Source: Streptomyces atratus (GTDB lineage Bacteria; Actinomycetota; Actinomycetes; Streptomycetales; Streptomycetaceae). From it: DNA of 64,000 nt. The stretch lies in assembly GCF_014648655.1 (NCBI RefSeq), contig NZ_BMRN01000002.1, forward strand, positions 62,001 through 126,000, given 5' to 3'. Under the pieces are notes generated by a model. The model was given only the letters and a program-made list of their open reading frames with translations, searched no databases and was not told where the DNA came from. The translations under genes were made by a program, and so were the position numbers. This document shows positions 26,736 through 35,134 of the stretch, in pieces. Position 1 is the first letter of the stretch; every line of letters starts with the position of its first letter.

Positions 26736-27551
26736 ATGACGACCCTCGGTTTTCTCTACCCGGGCCACCACTACGCGGAGGACGACTTCCCGCGGATGGA
26801 GATCCTGCTCGACGCCGTCAGGCTGGTCGTGAACCACACCGAAGTCGACGAGGACGTCTACGGGATCGACGCGCTGGTACGGACCGGCACGCCCGAATGT
26901 CTGGCCGCCGGGGTGGCGGAGCTGCAGCGCGCCGGTGTCGAGTCCGTCGTGTGGGCGAGCAGCGGCGGCAGTTTCCTGTACGGCTGGGAGGGTGCCCATG
27001 AACAGACCGCCGCCCTGGCACGGGCGGCCGGCGTGCCCGCCTCCAGCACATCCTTCGGTTTCGTCCATGCGGTACGGGAGCTGGGCGCCGACCGCGTCGC
27101 CGTCGCCGCGACCTACCCCGAGGACATCACCGCGCTGTTCACCGCCTTTCTCCGGTCCGCGGGCATCGAGGTGGCCGCCACTCACACCGCCTCTCTCCCC
27201 TCGGCCGTCGAGGCCGCCGCCTGGGACCTGGACAAGGTGAAGGAACTCGTCACGGCCGCGGACCGGCCGGAGGCCGATGCGATGCTGCTGCCCGACACGG
27301 CCCTGCACACCGTCTCGCACGTGACGGAGCTGGAGAAACTCCTCGGCAAGCCGGTCCTCACCGGGAACCAGGTGACGGTCCGGGAGGGGCTGCGGCTGGC
27401 GGACCGCCGGTCCTGGTCCCCGAGGCTCGGCAAGATCTTTGCCGAGCGCGAGGCGCCCCCGGCCCCGGTGGCCGCATGGGGCGCGGGCCGGGAGCGCGCG
27501 CACAGCGGGAAGAAGGGGTGGCCCGGAAAGCAGACCCACCCCGGCTGGTGA
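26736..27551 (+). CDS. Maleate cis-trans isomerase / EutA-like Asp-Glu racemase family
   Basis: A 271-residue member of the maleate isomerase, arylmalonate decarboxylase and EutA family. It contains the N-terminal GFLYPGHHYAEDDF, the ASSGGSFLYG block and ATYPEDITALF. The usual first catalytic Cys position reads WASSGGS and the second reads LLPDTALHT, so both canonical Cys residues appear replaced, as is common in EutA-like members. Divergent from the dehydrogenase gene. EutA accompanies ectoine importers in other bacteria, which supports the ehu assignment nearby. The ATG follows AGGAAGGG. The exact reaction is unknown. Confidence 0.72.
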   Translation: MTTLGFLYPGHHYAEDDFPRMEILLDAVRLVVNHTEVDEDVYGIDALVRTGTPECLAAGVAELQRAGVESVVWASSGGSFLYGWEGAHEQTAALARAAGVPASSTSFGFVHAVRELGADRVAVAATYPEDITALFTAFLRSAGIEVAATHTASLPSAVEAAAWDLDKVKELVTAADRPEADAMLLPDTALHTVSHVTELEKLLGKPVLTGNQVTVREGLRLADRRSWSPRLGKIFAEREAPPAPVAAWGAGRERAHSGKKGWPGKQTHPGW

Positions 27552-27605
27552 GCCGGGGGACGGTCGATGAGCCGAGGGATGGCCCGTGAGCCGGGGGAAT
27601 AAGCG
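27549..27605. repeat. Three tandem 19 bp repeats at the end of the EutA-like gene
   Basis: Units starting TGAGCCG(G/A)GGGA occur at 27549, 27568 and 27587, a strict 19-base period. The first three bases are the stop codon of the EutA-like gene. Confidence 0.7.
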
Positions 27606-27676
27606 GAGACCACCTCCTGTTGTGCTTTTCCGGACGTATGAGCCGGACGTAGGCGCAACACCGGAGAGGCCAGGAC

Positions 27677-28774
27677 GTGGACGAGATTCGAGGCGACGAG
27701 ATCCGTGGCAAGACGGAGGGGACGGCCACCGTTCCGCTCTCCGTGCTGGACCTGGTGACCGTGGGCCAGGGCCGCACCGCCACCCAGGCGCTGCGTACGA
27801 GCGTGGACATCGCGCAGCTCGCCGAGCGCCGCGGATTCCATCGCTACTGGGTCGCCGAACACCACTCCATGCCTGGCGTCGCCTCCTCCTCACCCGCCGT
27901 GATCCTGGCCCACCTCGCCGCACGCACCGAGCGCATCAGGCTCGGCTCCGGCGGCGTGATGCTGCCCAACCACGCACCGCTCGTCATAGCCGAACAGTTC
28001 GGCACCCTGGAGGCCATGGCCCCCGGCCGCATCGACCTCGGTCTCGGTCGCGCCCCCGGCACCGACGGCGCGACCGCGGCCGCCCTGCGCCGCACGGACC
28101 GGCTGGGCGAAGGCGCTGATGACTTTCCGCAGCAGCTCGCCGAGCTGACCCGGTTCCTGGACGACGACTTCCCCGACGGCCACCCCTACGCCCGTATCCA
28201 CGCGGTCCCCGGCCCGGTCCAGGCCACCGCCGAGGGCGGGGTCCAGTCCCCGGCCCGCCCGCCGATCTGGCTGCTCGGCTCCTCCGGCTTCAGCGCCCGG
28301 CTGGCCGGCGTACTCGGGCTGCCGTTCGCCTTCGCCCACCACTTCTCGGCCCAGAACACGGTGCCGGCCCTCGACCTGTACCGGGAGTCGTTCCGGCCGT
28401 CCGCGGTGCTCGACGCCCCGTACGCCCTGATCGGGGTCTCGGCCCTGGCCGCCGACGACGAGCGCGAGGCCCGCCGCCAGGTGCTCTCCGGCGCCCTGTC
28501 CATGGTCCGCCTGCGCACCGGGCGCCCCGGTCTGGTCCCGACACCCGAGGAGGCGGAGGCGTACGCCTTCAGCCCCATGGAGCGGGAGTTCGTCGACAGC
28601 TGGCTGGTCAACATCGTCCACGGCACGGCGGACGAGGTCCGTACGGGCCTCGACGACCTGGCCAAGCGCACCGGCGCCGACGAACTGATGATCACCGCCA
28701 ACGCCCATGGCGGCGAGGCACGGCTGCGCAGCTACGAACTGATTGCGGACGCGTACGGGCTGCCGGCGGCCTGA
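27677..28774 (+). CDS. LLM-class flavin-dependent oxidoreductase
   Basis: A 365-residue luciferase-like monooxygenase fold protein. Family marks are [69 protein letters not shown] and [17 protein letters not shown]. It should use FMNH2 or F420H2; the substrate is unknown. The GTG at 27677 follows GGAGAGGCCAGGA. It converges on cdgA with only 16 bases between stops. Confidence 0.88.
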   Translation: MDEIRGDEIRGKTEGTATVPLSVLDLVTVGQGRTATQALRTSVDIAQLAERRGFHRYWVAEHHSMPGVASSSPAVILAHLAARTERIRLGSGGVMLPNHAPLVIAEQFGTLEAMAPGRIDLGLGRAPGTDGATAAALRRTDRLGEGADDFPQQLAELTRFLDDDFPDGHPYARIHAVPGPVQATAEGGVQSPARPPIWLLGSSGFSARLAGVLGLPFAFAHHFSAQNTVPALDLYRESFRPSAVLDAPYALIGVSALAADDEREARRQVLSGALSMVRLRTGRPGLVPTPEEAEAYAFSPMEREFVDSWLVNIVHGTADEVRTGLDDLAKRTGADELMITANAHGGEARLRSYELIADAYGLPAA

Positions 28775-28784
28775 CACCGGCAGC
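28759..28784. terminator. Small hairpin between convergent LLM and cdgA genes
   Basis: GCTGCCGG pairs with CCGGCAGC around a 10-base loop that includes the LLM stop codon. It may terminate transcription from either side. Confidence 0.4.
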
Positions 28785-28790
28785 CGGCGT

Positions 28791-30665
28791 TCAGACCTTC
28801 AGCCTTCCGCTGCCGATCAGCTCGGCGATCCGCTCCGGGGCCACCGCCCGTGAGTACAACCAGCCCTGCCCGGTGTCGCAGCCGATCCTGCGCAGCCGTT
28901 CCGCCTGGCCTGCCGTCTCCACGCACTCCGCGGTGACGGTCAGGCCCAGGCGATGCGCCAGTTCCACCATCGCCTCGACGATCGTCTCGTCGGCGGGGCT
29001 CGGGGGGTCGCCGTCGTCGTGGCGGAAGCCGCGTACGAACGAGCCGTCCAGCTTCAGTACGGAGACCGGCAGCCGGCTCAGATAGGCAAGGTTCGAGTAG
29101 CCGGTCCCGAAGTCGTCGATGGCGATCCGCACGCCCATTTCGCTGAGCGACTGGAGGGCCTGGAGCGGGCGGCCCGCCGAGCCCATCACGGCGGACTCGG
29201 TCAGCTCCAGCTGCAGCAGTCCGGGATCGAGGCCGGTCTCGGCGAGGATCTCCGCGACATCGGTGACCAGGTCGGAGTCCCAGACCTGCCGTACGGCGAC
29301 ATTGACGCTGATGAACAACGGCGGTTCGGCCGGGTGGTCGAGCTGCCAGCGCCGGGCCTGGCGGCAGGCGGACCGCAGCACCCACCGGCCGAGCTGGACG
29401 ATCGAGCCGTCCTCCTCGGCGATCGCGACGAACCGATTCGGCGAGAGCATGCCGAACTGCGGGTGGTTCCAGCGGACCAGCGCCTCCACCCCGCGTACGA
29501 CTCCGTCGGCCATGCCGACCAGCGGCTGGTACTCGATGGTGAACTCACCGCGCTCGACGGCGGGCCGCAGATTGGAGGAGAGCGTCTGCCGGGTCATCCG
29601 GTGGGCGTTGCGCTCCGGGTCGAAGACCGTCCAGCGGGCCTTGCCGTCCGCCTTCGCCCAGTACAGCGTGGTGTCGGCGGCCTGCATCAGACCGGTCGCC
29701 GAGGTGCCGGCCACGGCCCGTTCCACCACTCCGATCGAGGCCGAGACGGAGAGCCGCTGCCCGCCCAGGTCGAAGGGCTTCTGCAGCGCGGCAAGGACCG
29801 TGCGGGCCAGGTCGGTGAGCTGCTGCGTACCGGCGGAGTCCTCGACCAGGATCGCGAACTCGTCGCCGCCCAGGCGCGCCACGAGATGTGAACCGGGGCG
29901 GTGCGGGCCGTCCTGGGCCGCGCACTCGGTGAGCCGCGCGGCGACGGCGGCGAGCAGCCGGTCGCCGATCCGATGGCCCATCGTGTCGTTGACGGCCTTG
30001 AAACCGTCGAGATCGAGATAGCAGAGCCCGATACGGCCGTGTCCGGGGACACTGCCGTCCTGGTACGGCAGGGTCTCCAGGGCGGCCGAGAGCCGTTCGA
30101 AGAACAGCGTCCGGTTGGGCAGCCGGGTCACCGGGTCGTGCATCTGGAGGTGGCGCAGCCGCTTCTGCAGCTCACGCCGGTCACTGATGTCCGCGACGGA
30201 GAGCAGCACCCGGCCGGTCCCGGGGCCGTCGGCCCTGCCGGCCTCCGGTTCGGGCATCGGTACGACGGTGATCTCGGCCCACATCGAGCGCCCGTCGGGG
30301 TGCTTGAGGCTGCGGGTGCAGCGGAACCGTGAGCGCCGGCGGTGCAGCACCTCGCGGTACGCGTGCCAGGTGCGGCCGTCCGCCACGAGGTCGAGCAGAT
30401 CGGCTGCGGACTGTGTGGTCAGTGCCGCGGCGGGGAAGCCGAGGAGGCCGCCGAGGGCGTCGTTGGCGGCGACGACCAGGCCCTCGTGGTCGATGACGGC
30501 CATCGGGAGCGTGGCGGCCCGGAAGGCGGCCCGGTAGCCGTGCGGCTCGGACCCTGCGGCTCCGACAGGGGGCCACGGAAGGTCACTCTCCGCGACCGAA
30601 GGTCCTGCGGAATGTGGGGATGTGCCCACCGCAGGCCTCGGCCCTTCGGAGGTTCCGCTCACCAT
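28791..30665 (-). CDS. cdgA: PAS-GGDEF-EAL c-di-GMP protein CdgA
   Basis: A 624-residue composite cyclic-di-GMP enzyme. A PAS domain lies at about 45-165. The GGDEF domain (about 170-330) has an intact RLGGDEF at 266-270. The EAL domain (about 350-595) has VEALVRWNHP, ELTESAVM and IDDFGTGYSNL. The RxxD inhibitory site before GGDEF reads RPGS, so product inhibition is probably lost. No membrane helix is seen. Domain order and location match CdgA of S. coelicolor, a BldD target affecting development. The ATG at 30665 follows CGGGAG; longer in-frame starts run into poorly coding sequence. Confidence 0.88.
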   Translation of the reverse strand: MVSGTSEGPRPAVGTSPHSAGPSVAESDLPWPPVGAAGSEPHGYRAAFRAATLPMAVIDHEGLVVAANDALGGLLGFPAAALTTQSAADLLDLVADGRTWHAYREVLHRRRSRFRCTRSLKHPDGRSMWAEITVVPMPEPEAGRADGPGTGRVLLSVADISDRRELQKRLRHLQMHDPVTRLPNRTLFFERLSAALETLPYQDGSVPGHGRIGLCYLDLDGFKAVNDTMGHRIGDRLLAAVAARLTECAAQDGPHRPGSHLVARLGGDEFAILVEDSAGTQQLTDLARTVLAALQKPFDLGGQRLSVSASIGVVERAVAGTSATGLMQAADTTLYWAKADGKARWTVFDPERNAHRMTRQTLSSNLRPAVERGEFTIEYQPLVGMADGVVRGVEALVRWNHPQFGMLSPNRFVAIAEEDGSIVQLGRWVLRSACRQARRWQLDHPAEPPLFISVNVAVRQVWDSDLVTDVAEILAETGLDPGLLQLELTESAVMGSAGRPLQALQSLSEMGVRIAIDDFGTGYSNLAYLSRLPVSVLKLDGSFVRGFRHDDGDPPSPADETIVEAMVELAHRLGLTVTAECVETAGQAERLRRIGCDTGQGWLYSRAVAPERIAELIGSGRLKV

Positions 30666-31044
30666 TCGCTCCCGCCGTGCAGTTCTGTCCTGAACAGGTG
30701 TGGCCGGACTGGCCCGCCGCGCGGGGCGCCGTTGTCGGAGGCGGGAACCACGCGGGAAAGCCTGGTGAAGCATAGAGGTTGGTGCGTCGGCCGTTCCAGC
30801 GCCCGACCCCTCCGCGCCCCGCGTTCGCCCCACTTGGGTCAGTTGCGCGCCGATCCGGTTTGCCCGCAACTGATCTTTTCTGAGCGGTTCTGTTCTCTCG
30901 CAATGTCCTGGTGATTGATTGTGACTGTCCGTGAGGGTGAATGTTTCGACCGGCTGCTGACTCGACTGGGGCAGCTCAACAGGACGAAAGCCTCGAATCA
31001 TCACAGGGTGGGTGGGTGACCGCATCTCGCACCCGGAGGTAGCT
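30666..31044. other. Divergent intergenic region cdgA / M6 protease
   Basis: About 380 bases containing the divergent promoters. It holds a BldD-like palindrome at 30922-30934. No convincing gene is seen. Confidence 0.6.
30922..30934. promoter_or_regulatory. BldD-like palindrome upstream of cdgA
   Basis: TGACTGTCCGTGA fits the half-site pattern TNAC-N5-GTNA of BldD boxes. It lies about 257 bases upstream of the cdgA start. The inner bases differ from the best consensus. Confidence 0.4.
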
Positions 31045-32286
31045 GTGCCGCGTCAGCACGGAACCGGGGGAGTGGCGAGGCCGAGCCTGCGAGGTGTGGT
31101 CGCGGCTGCGACCTCCCTGCTGGCGCTCGCTGCCACCTCCCTCGTCGCCGGGCCCGCCGTGGCGGCCACCGGCGAAGCGGGTCCGTGTGCGCTGCCCCGG
31201 ACCGAGGTGCACCACTCGCTCGGCGTGGGGGACTGGAACGACGCCTACCCCCGCCCCGACCATTCCCTCGACGCGGTCATGGTCTTTCTCTCCTTCCCGG
31301 ACCACCGCCCCACCCACACCCCCCAGGAACTCGCCGCCGACCACTTCCCCGCCACCACCCAGTTCTTCCAGCGCGCCTCGTACGGGAAGTTCACCCTGCG
31401 CCCGCACCCGCTGCGGCAGTGGATCCAGATGCCCAAGGCGTCCGACTGGTACGGCATGCAGCGGGACTGGAACAACGAGCGGCGCAGTGTCTATCTGCGC
31501 GACGCCATCGCCGCGGCGGATCCGAAGGTCGACTTCTCCCGGTTCGCCATCGTCTACCTCGTCGCCGACCCGGACGCCCCGGGCGTCGACTCCGACGCCA
31601 CCAAGGTCGTCAACTTCGACCAGCCGCTGCACGCCGACGGTACGGACATCCGGCGCGTCGTCACCGTTTTCGAACAGCACCCGCCGGACCACAATGTGCT
31701 GGCCCACGAGACCGGGCACGTCTTCGACCTGCCGGACCTCTACCATCGGCCGTCCGACGGCAAGGGCGACTGGGACACCTATGTCGGCGACTGGGACGTG
31801 ATGGGCAGTCAGTTCGGTCTCGCGCCGGACTTCCTCGGCTGGCACAAGTGGAAGCTGGGCTGGCTGGACCGCAGGCAGGTGGTGTGCGTCCAGCGCAGCC
31901 GGGACATCACCCTGGAGTCGATCGCTGCCGTGCCCGCGCCCGGGGCCTCCATCGGCACCCGGCTCGCGGTGATCAGGACCGGTGAGGGAAGCGCCGTGGT
32001 CATCGAGGCCCGCAGCGCCACCGGCAACGACCGGACGACCTGCACCGAAGGCGTCCTGCTCTACCGGGTGCGCAACGAAACCCCGTCCGGCGGGGGCCCG
32101 GTCCAGGTCATCGACACCCACCCCCGCACCGACGCCTGCTGGGACCTGTCCGTCTACGCACCGCTCGCGGATGCCCCGCTGGGGGTCGGCGAGACGTACA
32201 GCATCCCCGGCGCGCACGCCAGGGTCGAGGTCGCCGGCCGGACACCGTCGGGCGCCTGGACGGTCCGGATCACCACGGGGACGTAG
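31045..32286 (+). CDS. Secreted M6-family-like metalloprotease
   Basis: A 413-residue secreted protease. A signal peptide (about 1-38, ending AAATG) precedes the catalytic domain. NVLAHETGHVFDLPDLY is the HExxHxxxxxxD zinc motif with a further Asp, followed by GDWDVMGSQ (Met-turn) as in immune inhibitor A-type M6 peptidases. A C-terminal beta domain has four cysteines. The GTG at 31045 follows CGGAGGTAGCT; a GTG at 31012 is possible but lacks a site. It ends just before a strong shared terminator. Confidence 0.85.
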   Translation: MPRQHGTGGVARPSLRGVVAAATSLLALAATSLVAGPAVAATGEAGPCALPRTEVHHSLGVGDWNDAYPRPDHSLDAVMVFLSFPDHRPTHTPQELAADHFPATTQFFQRASYGKFTLRPHPLRQWIQMPKASDWYGMQRDWNNERRSVYLRDAIAAADPKVDFSRFAIVYLVADPDAPGVDSDATKVVNFDQPLHADGTDIRRVVTVFEQHPPDHNVLAHETGHVFDLPDLYHRPSDGKGDWDTYVGDWDVMGSQFGLAPDFLGWHKWKLGWLDRRQVVCVQRSRDITLESIAAVPAPGASIGTRLAVIRTGEGSAVVIEARSATGNDRTTCTEGVLLYRVRNETPSGGGPVQVIDTHPRTDACWDLSVYAPLADAPLGVGETYSIPGAHARVEVAGRTPSGAWTVRITTGT

Positions 32287-32300
32287 GCTCCCGCGAACAC

Positions 32301-32336
32301 GAAGAAGCCCCCTCGCTTTCGCGAGGGGGCTTCTTC
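32301..32336. terminator. Bidirectional terminator (M6 protease / tRNA-Lys copy 3)
   Basis: GAAGAAGCCCCCTCGC pairs perfectly with GCGAGGGGGCTTCTTC around TTTC (16 bp stem). It serves the plus-strand protease gene and the minus-strand tRNA. Confidence 0.9.
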
Positions 32337-32342
32337 CGTCTG

Positions 32343-32416
32343 TGCGCCGCCAGGGACTCGAACCCCGGACCCGCTGATTAAGAGTCAGCTGCTCTAACCA
32401 ACTGAGCTAGCGGCGC
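32343..32416 (-). tRNA. tRNA-Lys (CTT), copy 3
   Basis: Identical in the mature sequence to copies 1 and 2 (acceptor GCGCCGC/GCGGCGC, anticodon CTT). Its first ten bases also encode the last codons and TAG stop of the upstream gene on the same strand. Confidence 0.96.
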
Positions 32417-33114
32417 CTGCTGACGTCGTAGACATTAGCATCCTGATCGGCGGGAGGAAAAATCGAATTCCTGGCCGCCGACGAGGGCGTCGACCTGGTC
32501 ACCCGTACACAGGCCCAGAGCAGTGCGTCCGGCCCCGGCAGCCAGGGGCTGCGGGTGTCGGGGGCCACCACCCAGCGGGGCCCGGGGGTGGAGGAGGTAC
32601 AGGTCAGGGGCGGTACGGTCACCGCGTCCCCGATGCCGTGGCAGAGCAGCGGCGGGACCTTGCCGTCGACGCCGTCCCGCCCCTGCGCGCCCCTGCCGGT
32701 CCGCGGTTCGTGGTCGCCGCCCCACTCCTCCCAGTCGAGCAGCGACGGCAGCCGCTGGGCGGTGCCGGGGGAGGCGAAGAGCAGCATCCGTCCGCGGTGA
32801 GTGGCGACGGGGCCGGAGCCTGGGCCGTCCGCCCACAGGTGTTCCAGCATCCGGCGCCCGAAGAGGGTGGGCACATTCACCACATCGAAGGCCGAACCGC
32901 ACGGCAGCACCCCGGGCGAGGAGGGGTGGGCCTCCCACTGGGCCAGCGTGCTGCGCGGATAGGCCGCGGCGCCGGCGAGCCAGGCGGCGCCGGCCGCCGT
33001 GACCTGAGCCGTCTGGTTCGCGGCCCGGTCCCGCAGGAGGGCGAAGATGTCGGCGCCGTGGTGGGGGCCGTCGCCGTGATGCAGGGTCGTGTCGTCTGGC
33101 AGCCATGCGCTCAT
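32407..33114 (-). CDS. Bifunctional DNA primase/polymerase-like protein (degenerate)
   Basis: A 235-residue protein resembling small Streptomyces proteins annotated as bifunctional DNA primase/polymerase N-terminal. It contains GSAFDVVNVPTLFGRRMLEHL, GPVATHRGRMLLFASPGTAQRLPSLLDWEEWG and PWLPGPDALLWACVR. The acidic metal ligands of active prim-pol enzymes are not evident, so catalysis is doubtful. The ATG at 33114 has no strong ribosome site. The stop TAG is provided by the first bases of tRNA-Lys copy 3, so the mRNA and the tRNA precursor overlap. Confidence 0.7.
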   Translation of the reverse strand: MSAWLPDDTTLHHGDGPHHGADIFALLRDRAANQTAQVTAAGAAWLAGAAAYPRSTLAQWEAHPSSPGVLPCGSAFDVVNVPTLFGRRMLEHLWADGPGSGPVATHRGRMLLFASPGTAQRLPSLLDWEEWGGDHEPRTGRGAQGRDGVDGKVPPLLCHGIGDAVTVPPLTCTSSTPGPRWVVAPDTRSPWLPGPDALLWACVRVTRSTPSSAARNSIFPPADQDANVYDVSRRR

Positions 33115-33343
33115 GTGCCCATGTCTACCGGGAGTGATCAAGAGGATTCCGAGAGTTGCCGGAAAGCGGGACAGGTGGGGGTGAGGGGGAGTATCTTGCG
33201 CTCGGGCATATGCCACTGGTTGTACCCGGTGTCAGGACCTGGTGTGGACGGATGGTCCGGATGGTCCGGTGCGATGGCGGGCCGGGGCCGGTGGCAGGCC
33301 CGGTGGGACCGGTGGGACGGTCGCGTCGGGGCCGACGCGGCGG

Positions 33344-33685
33344 TCAGGGCGTGGAGCCGCCCAGCAGGCTCCGGCCGAACTCGACCATCTTCTTGGCATA
33401 GTCCTCGGTCCACTCCGCACGCTGCGCGATGTCCGCGGTCGTCAGCCGGTCGAACCGGCGCGGATCGGCGAGCTGGGCGGCGGCGATCGCCTGGAACTCG
33501 GCCGCACGGTCGGCCGCGGCACTGAACGCCAGGGTCAGCTCGGTGGCGCGCGACAGCATCTCCTTCGGATCGTCCATCGACTCCAGGTCGAAGAAGTGCT
33601 CAGGATCGGCGACTGCCGCCGACGGCTCGAAGAGCAGGGGCGCGGGGCGCAGCCGCTGCTGCTCGTTCCGCTCGGGTTGTGGCAT
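33344..33685 (-). CDS. Small conserved-looking hypothetical protein
   Basis: A 113-residue soluble, mostly alpha-helical protein with ADPEHFFDLESMDDPKEML and EDYAKKMVEFGRSLLGG. I recognise no domain. The ATG at 33685 has a very strong ribosome site (AAGGAGGAAA), which supports expression. It lies 115 bases downstream of the helicase gene in the same direction and might belong to that transcript. Confidence 0.7.
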   Translation of the reverse strand: MPQPERNEQQRLRPAPLLFEPSAAVADPEHFFDLESMDDPKEMLSRATELTLAFSAAADRAAEFQAIAAAQLADPRRFDRLTTADIAQRAEWTEDYAKKMVEFGRSLLGGSTP

Positions 33686-33799
33686 GTGGTGTTTCCTCCT
33701 TCGGTGGGCCCGACGGCCACCCTCCATTGTCCAACGTCGCGCAAGAGGGCTCCGCGGATTCCCGGAAGCGGGGCTTCGGCCTGCCGGGACCGGGCGCGC

Positions 33800-35134
33800 T
33801 CACGCCTCCCACCGCACCCGGTGCTCACCCAGATGTGCCAGCACCGCGTGGTTCGCCTCCCAGCCGTCCGGGAACTTCACCATGACCCCCAGCTGCACCG
33901 GCTCCGTCGACGGGTGCTCGTCCAGCAGCTCCGCGACGCCCGCCCGGCACACCACGATGCACGCATGCCGGTGGCGCGAGGCCAGTACGCACAGCCGGCC
34001 CGTCTCCAGATGGAACGCCGTGGCGTCCGGGCGGCCGGACAGCGGGTGCAGGACCACCGTCACATCGAACTCGCGGCCCTGGAGCCGGTTCGCCGTGTCC
34101 ACCGCCACGCCCGTCACACCCAGCTCCGCCAGCGCCGCCCGCACCGCCGCCGCCTGGTCGCGGTGGGCGGTGCCGACCGCGACCCGGTCCGCCGTCACCG
34201 GAACCGGATCCGGGGAGCGCTCACTCGTCGCCGCGCCACCCCGGTCGAGGAGCCGGCGGACGACCAGGGCCACCGCCCGTACCGCCTCCGGATCGGTGCG
34301 CGGGGTGTGCCGGGCCGGGAGTTCGAGCAGACCCCAGCCGGATTCCGCGGCCTCGTCCAGCACCCGGTCCGGCGCCGAGCCGTCGGACGCGACGCCGAAC
34401 GACAGCCGCCGGTCCCCGTGGTCCGTACCGCTGCGGAACGGGGTGTACGGGTAGAACGCGTCCGAGACGAGCGGCGCGGCGGAGGCGGGCAGCCGCCACG
34501 ACACCGGCAGCCGGTGCTGCGGCAGTTGGGGATTGTGCGCGAGCAACGTGGAGACCGCGCTCGCGGACGGGTCGTACGACAGCCCCGCCCACTGGTCGGC
34601 GCCCACGATCGAGAACGGGTCCAACTGGCCCGGATCGCCGACGAACAGCGCCCGTTCGAAGAGACCCGCGACGGCCAGCAGCGCATCCGAACGCATCTGG
34701 TACGCCTCGTCGACGATCGCGTGCCCCCACGGCTCGACGTTCTTCACATGCGCCCACTTGGCGGCCGTCGAGATGACGACATCGAGTCCGGCGAGATCCG
34801 ACGCCTTGGCCGACTTCCGTACATTGGCCAGGCCGTCCAGCACCTTGTCGTACGGGTCGGAGTCATTGCTGTGCAACCGTCCGACCGGCAGCCCCGGGTC
34901 CTTCTCGGCCAGCCGCACCACCAGGTCGTCGACCTGGGCATTGGTCTGCGCGACCACCATCAACGGGTGCCCGGCCGCCGCGAGTTCGAGTGCGGCACGC
35001 ACCACGAGCGTCGACTTGCCCGCGCCCGGCGGGGAGTCCACCACGATGCCGCGCGACGTACCGCTCAGGGTGTCGGCGAGGATCGCGTCGGTCGCCCGCG
35101 CGGCCTGGGCGCCCGGGTCGAATACGGCCGTCAC
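33800..35134 (-). CDS. Superfamily 1 (Upf1/Dna2-type) helicase
   Basis: A 444-residue AAA_11/AAA_12 helicase. Walker A is SPPGAGKST (37-42 core), motif Ia is VVAQTNAQVDDL, motif II is VDEAYQM (142-145), motif III is VGDPGQLDPF, motif V is TANRLQGREFDVTVV and motif VI is ASRHRHACIVV. DEAY and the RLQGRE motif are the Upf1-like/SF1B type. The GTG at 35134 follows GGAGG and overlaps the previous gene's stop (GTGA). It is the third gene of a unit with a RecB/Cas4-type nuclease and an unknown protein, suggesting a multisubunit DNA-end-processing or RNA/DNA-unwinding complex. Confidence 0.85.
   Translation of the reverse strand: MTAVFDPGAQAARATDAILADTLSGTSRGIVVDSPPGAGKSTLVVRAALELAAAGHPLMVVAQTNAQVDDLVVRLAEKDPGLPVGRLHSNDSDPYDKVLDGLANVRKSAKASDLAGLDVVISTAAKWAHVKNVEPWGHAIVDEAYQMRSDALLAVAGLFERALFVGDPGQLDPFSIVGADQWAGLSYDPSASAVSTLLAHNPQLPQHRLPVSWRLPASAAPLVSDAFYPYTPFRSGTDHGDRRLSFGVASDGSAPDRVLDEAAESGWGLLELPARHTPRTDPEAVRAVALVVRRLLDRGGAATSERSPDPVPVTADRVAVGTAHRDQAAAVRAALAELGVTGVAVDTANRLQGREFDVTVVLHPLSGRPDATAFHLETGRLCVLASRHRHACIVVCRAGVAELLDEHPSTEPVQLGVMVKFPDGWEANHAVLAHLGEHRVRWEA

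Noticed and set aside
9201..32416. Integrated genetic element bounded by tRNA-Lys copies
   Set aside because: No integrase, excisionase or replication gene lies between them, and the genes are ordinary chromosome functions.
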